Assembly: GCA_903862715.1 (NCBI GenBank)
Contig: CAIOYY010000063.1
Coordinates: 1 to 64,000, forward strand
Length of the DNA stretch: 64,000 nucleotides
Reading direction: 5' to 3'
DNA from: an uncultured Alphaproteobacteria bacterium
GTDB lineage: Bacteria; Pseudomonadota; Alphaproteobacteria; Micropepsales; Micropepsaceae
The position numbers and the translations under genes were made by a program. The notes beneath the pieces are model-generated. The model was not told where the DNA came from. It did no database searches and was given only the letters and a program-made list of their open reading frames with translations. Below are positions 62,701 through 64,000 of this stretch, piece after piece (position 1 is the first letter of the stretch; each line of letters begins with the position of its first letter).

Positions 62701-64000
62701 GACGCCGGGCGTTGGGCTCATCTCGCCGCCGCCGCATCATGATATCTATTCCATCGAAGATCTAGCGCAGCTGATCCACGATCTGAAGAACGCCAATCCG
62801 AAGGCGCGCATCTCCGTCAAGCTGGTGTCCGAAATGGGCGTGGGCACCGTCGCGGCGGGCGTTTCCAAGGCGCGCGCCGACCATGTGACGATTTCCGGCT
62901 TCGAAGGCGGCACCGGCGCTTCGCCTTTGACCTCGCTCACCCATGCAGGTTCGCCCTGGGAAATCGGCCTTGCCGAAACCCAGCAGACTTTGGTGCTGAA
63001 CGAACTGCGTGGCCGTATTGCCGTGCAGGTCGATGGTGGTTTGCGCACCGGACGTGACGTCGCCATTGGCGCGCTATTAGGCGCTGATGAATTCGGCTTC
63101 TCTACCGCGCCTTTGATCGCGGCCGGCTGCATCATGATGCGTAAATGCCATCTGAACACCTGCCCGGTCGGCGTTGCGACGCAGGATCCCGTCCTGCGCG
63201 CCCGATTCACCGGCATGCCCGAACACGTTATCAATTATTTCTTCTTCGTTGCCGAAGAGCTGCGCGAAATCATGGCGAAGCTCGGTCTTCGCACCGTTCA
63301 GGAAATGACCGGACGCGTGGACCTTCTCGATACGCGCCGCGCCATCAATCACTGGAAGGCCGGGGGCGTCGACCTGACCAAGGTGCTCTACCGCGTCCCG
63401 AAGGAAGGTGTCGCGATCTATCAGTGCGAAACCCAGAATCACAATCTGGAAAAGGCGCTGGATCACGAATTGATCGCCCAGGCAGGCGCGGCCATCGAAC
63501 GTGGCGAACCGGTGCGCATCGAAAGCCAGATCCGCAACGTCCACCGCACCGTCGGCGCGATGCTTTCGAGCGAGATTGCCAAACGCTATGGCCATGCGGG
63601 TCTGCCGGAGGACACGATTTCGGTGCGCCTCACCGGCACGGCGGGCCAGAGCTTCGGCGCGTTCCTCGCGCGGGGCGTGTCGCTGGAACTCGTGGGCGAC
63701 GGCAATGACTATGTCGGCAAGGGCCTTTCCGGCGGACGCGTCGTCGTGCGTCAGCCGCCGGGCTCGAAGCGCGCCCCCACCGAAAACATCATCGTCGGCA
63801 ATACGGTTCTCTATGGCGCCATCGCGGGTGAGGCCTATTTCGAAGGCGTGGCAGGCGAACGCTTTGCCGTGCGCAACTCCGGCGCGCTCGCCGTCGTCGA
63901 AGGCGCGGGCGATCATTGCTGCGAATATATGACCGGCGGCGTCGTCGTCGTTCTCGGCAAGACGGGGCGCAATTTCGCCGCCGGCATGTCGGGCGGCATT
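59717..64000 (+). CDS. gltB: Glutamate synthase large subunit (partial, 3' end beyond window)
   Basis: Makes glutamate from 2-oxoglutarate and glutamine-derived ammonia. I translated this frame by hand because the track lists only closed ORFs. It reads [20 protein letters not shown], with the class II amidotransferase nucleophile Cys19. The 1,428 codons to the edge include the central domain, the FMN/2-oxoglutarate region ([32 protein letters not shown]), the 3Fe-4S cluster Cys ([15 protein letters not shown]) and the start of the GXGXG domain. The family is about 1,500 residues, so about 80 residues are missing. An in-frame stop at 59699 fixes ATG 59717 as the start. Confidence 0.95.
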   Translation, partial: MGALPKQGLYDPSREHDSCGVGFVANIKGLKSHDIVSRGLEVLVNLDHRGAVGADPLVGDGAGCLIQIPDRLLRDWAGKNGLTLPQPGDYAVAQCFLPRDEKACKLAVKQFEHYIKVEGQLIVGWRDVPTNHEGIGKRVLAEMPVFRQAIVARGPKTKDQDAFERKLLAIRKQTQNPLAGLAEKHGLPDLTDFYMPSFSTRTIVYKGMILATQLEGFYADLTDPLTESAIAMVHQRFSTNTFPSWKLAHPYRFIAHNGEINTVRGNVNWMYARRRTMESDLLGPDLDKMWPLIPHGQSDTACLDNALELLVAGGYPLAHAMMMLIPEAWAGNPLMDSKRKAFYEYHAALMEPWDGPAAIAFTDGRQIGATLDRNGLRPARFIVTDDDRVIMASEAGVLTIPEDKILRKWRLQPGKMLLIDLEEGRIVEDDEIKRDLSEQEPYEEWLKDTQFKLAELPDLPEPPAKHALANEATLLDRQQAFGYTQEDVQFFLEPMGRDGDDPIGSMGTDTPIAVLSRKAKLLYNYFKQNFAQVTNPPIDPIREELVMSLVSMIGPRPNLLGHHAGSHKRLEVSQPVLTDSDLEKIRSISELLDGAFRTATIDATWPASEGAAGLERAVERICRDATEAVLADNNILILSDREVSADRIPIPALLATAAVHHHLIRQGLRMQTGLVVETGEAREVHHFCVLAGYGAEAINPYLAFESLEHIRVENKVPLDAYTVRKNFIKAIGKGVLKVMSKMGISTYQSYCGAQIFDAVGLSTAFLDKYFTGTATAIEGAGIKEIAEECVRRHRDAYGDSPIYKHLLDVGGDYAFRIRGEDHAWTPESVASLQHAVRGNQPDSYKTFAASINEQSERLLTIRGLMQFKFADTPIPLDEVEPASEIVKRFATGAMSFGSISREAHTTLAIAMNRIGGRSNTGEGGEEADRFKPLPNGDSMRSKIKQVASGRFGVTIEYLVNSDDIQIKMAQGAKPGEGGQLPGHKVDKNIAKVRHSTPGVGLISPPPHHDIYSIEDLAQLIHDLKNANPKARISVKLVSEMGVGTVAAGVSKARADHVTISGFEGGTGASPLTSLTHAGSPWEIGLAETQQTLVLNELRGRIAVQVDGGLRTGRDVAIGALLGADEFGFSTAPLIAAGCIMMRKCHLNTCPVGVATQDPVLRARFTGMPEHVINYFFFVAEELREIMAKLGLRTVQEMTGRVDLLDTRRAINHWKAGGVDLTKVLYRVPKEGVAIYQCETQNHNLEKALDHELIAQAGAAIERGEPVRIESQIRNVHRTVGAMLSSEIAKRYGHAGLPEDTISVRLTGTAGQSFGAFLARGVSLELVGDGNDYVGKGLSGGRVVVRQPPGSKRAPTENIIVGNTVLYGAIAGEAYFEGVAGERFAVRNSGALAVVEGAGDHCCEYMTGGVVVVLGKTGRNFAAGMSGGI

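Noticed and set aside
60455-62740. 761-residue antisense ORF opposite gltB
   Set aside because: It is the reverse shadow of the conserved gltB frame; its translation is Arg/His-rich low-quality sequence with no family motif.
1-64000. CRISPR arrays, rRNA, tRNA, prophage genes
   Set aside because: No regularly spaced repeats, rRNA-like stretches, tRNA cloverleaf cores or phage structural genes were seen in the window.

Overview
The window looks like a chromosomal segment of a GC-rich alphaproteobacterium. The basis is gene content and sequence flavour: a two-domain glutamate synthase, tripartite tricarboxylate (TTT) transporters, glcDEF with malate synthase G, Rieske oxygenases, Sel1 and SPOR proteins, and ATGA/TGATG-coupled operons. 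The genus cannot be named from sequence alone. No tRNA, rRNA or CRISPR array was seen. The only mobile DNA is the end of an IS6-family element at the left edge, which abuts the 3' remnant of tamB.

Layout. 0-0.6 kb: IS6 transposase tail and truncated tamB. 0.7-10.1 kb: aromatic-acid MFS transporter and a glycolate module, glcDEF (minus) divergent from a glycolate/lactate permease and glcB (plus). 10.2-15.3 kb: an orphan cyclic-peptide-type ABC exporter, a TPR/SPOR lipoprotein, and an unusual TetR-coiled coil-TM-Sel1 protein. 15.3-15.8 kb: a gene-free stretch with a possible structured RNA. 15.8-21.8 kb: TctC-TctB-TctA, MmgE/PrpD, an SDR lacking catalytic Ser/Tyr, and an IclR regulator. 21.9-30.6 kb: a Rieske oxygenase alpha/beta pair, bicupin, orphan substrate-binding lipoprotein, Gfo/Idh oxidoreductase, a second Rieske oxygenase and an S46 peptidase. 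30.6-33.1 kb: dienelactone hydrolase, an isochorismatase-fold protein without its Cys, and a solo TctC.

33.2-47.3 kb is the most intriguing part. Minus-strand genes encode an acyl carrier protein, a ketosynthase and a Frag1/DRAM/Sfk1-like membrane protein. Divergent from them is a DevB-DevC-DevC-DevA-TolC export operon that runs into a CdsA-like CDP-lipid synthase. Then come inositol-3-phosphate synthase (Ino1, minus), a DUF3108 periplasmic protein, an FGGY kinase and a CDP-alcohol phosphatidyltransferase. Read together, these suggest synthesis and export of an inositol-type phospholipid or glycolipid. Each family is recognised from the sequence; the joint function is inference.

47.3-51.7 kb: an extradiol-type VOC dioxygenase, FAD monooxygenase and CitE-like lyase (an aromatic or dicarboxylic catabolic operon), a cupin and a DUF486 protein. 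51.8-59.5 kb: pyroglutamyl peptidase, two Asp/Glu-racemase-superfamily proteins (one lacking both Cys), ATP-dependent hydantoinase/oxoprolinase subunits HyuA/HyuB, a 3-hydroxyisobutyrate-dehydrogenase-type enzyme, a rho-independent terminator and an intact SDR. 59.7-64 kb: gltB, running off the right edge. The ORF track omits gltB because it has no stop inside the window; it was translated here by hand.
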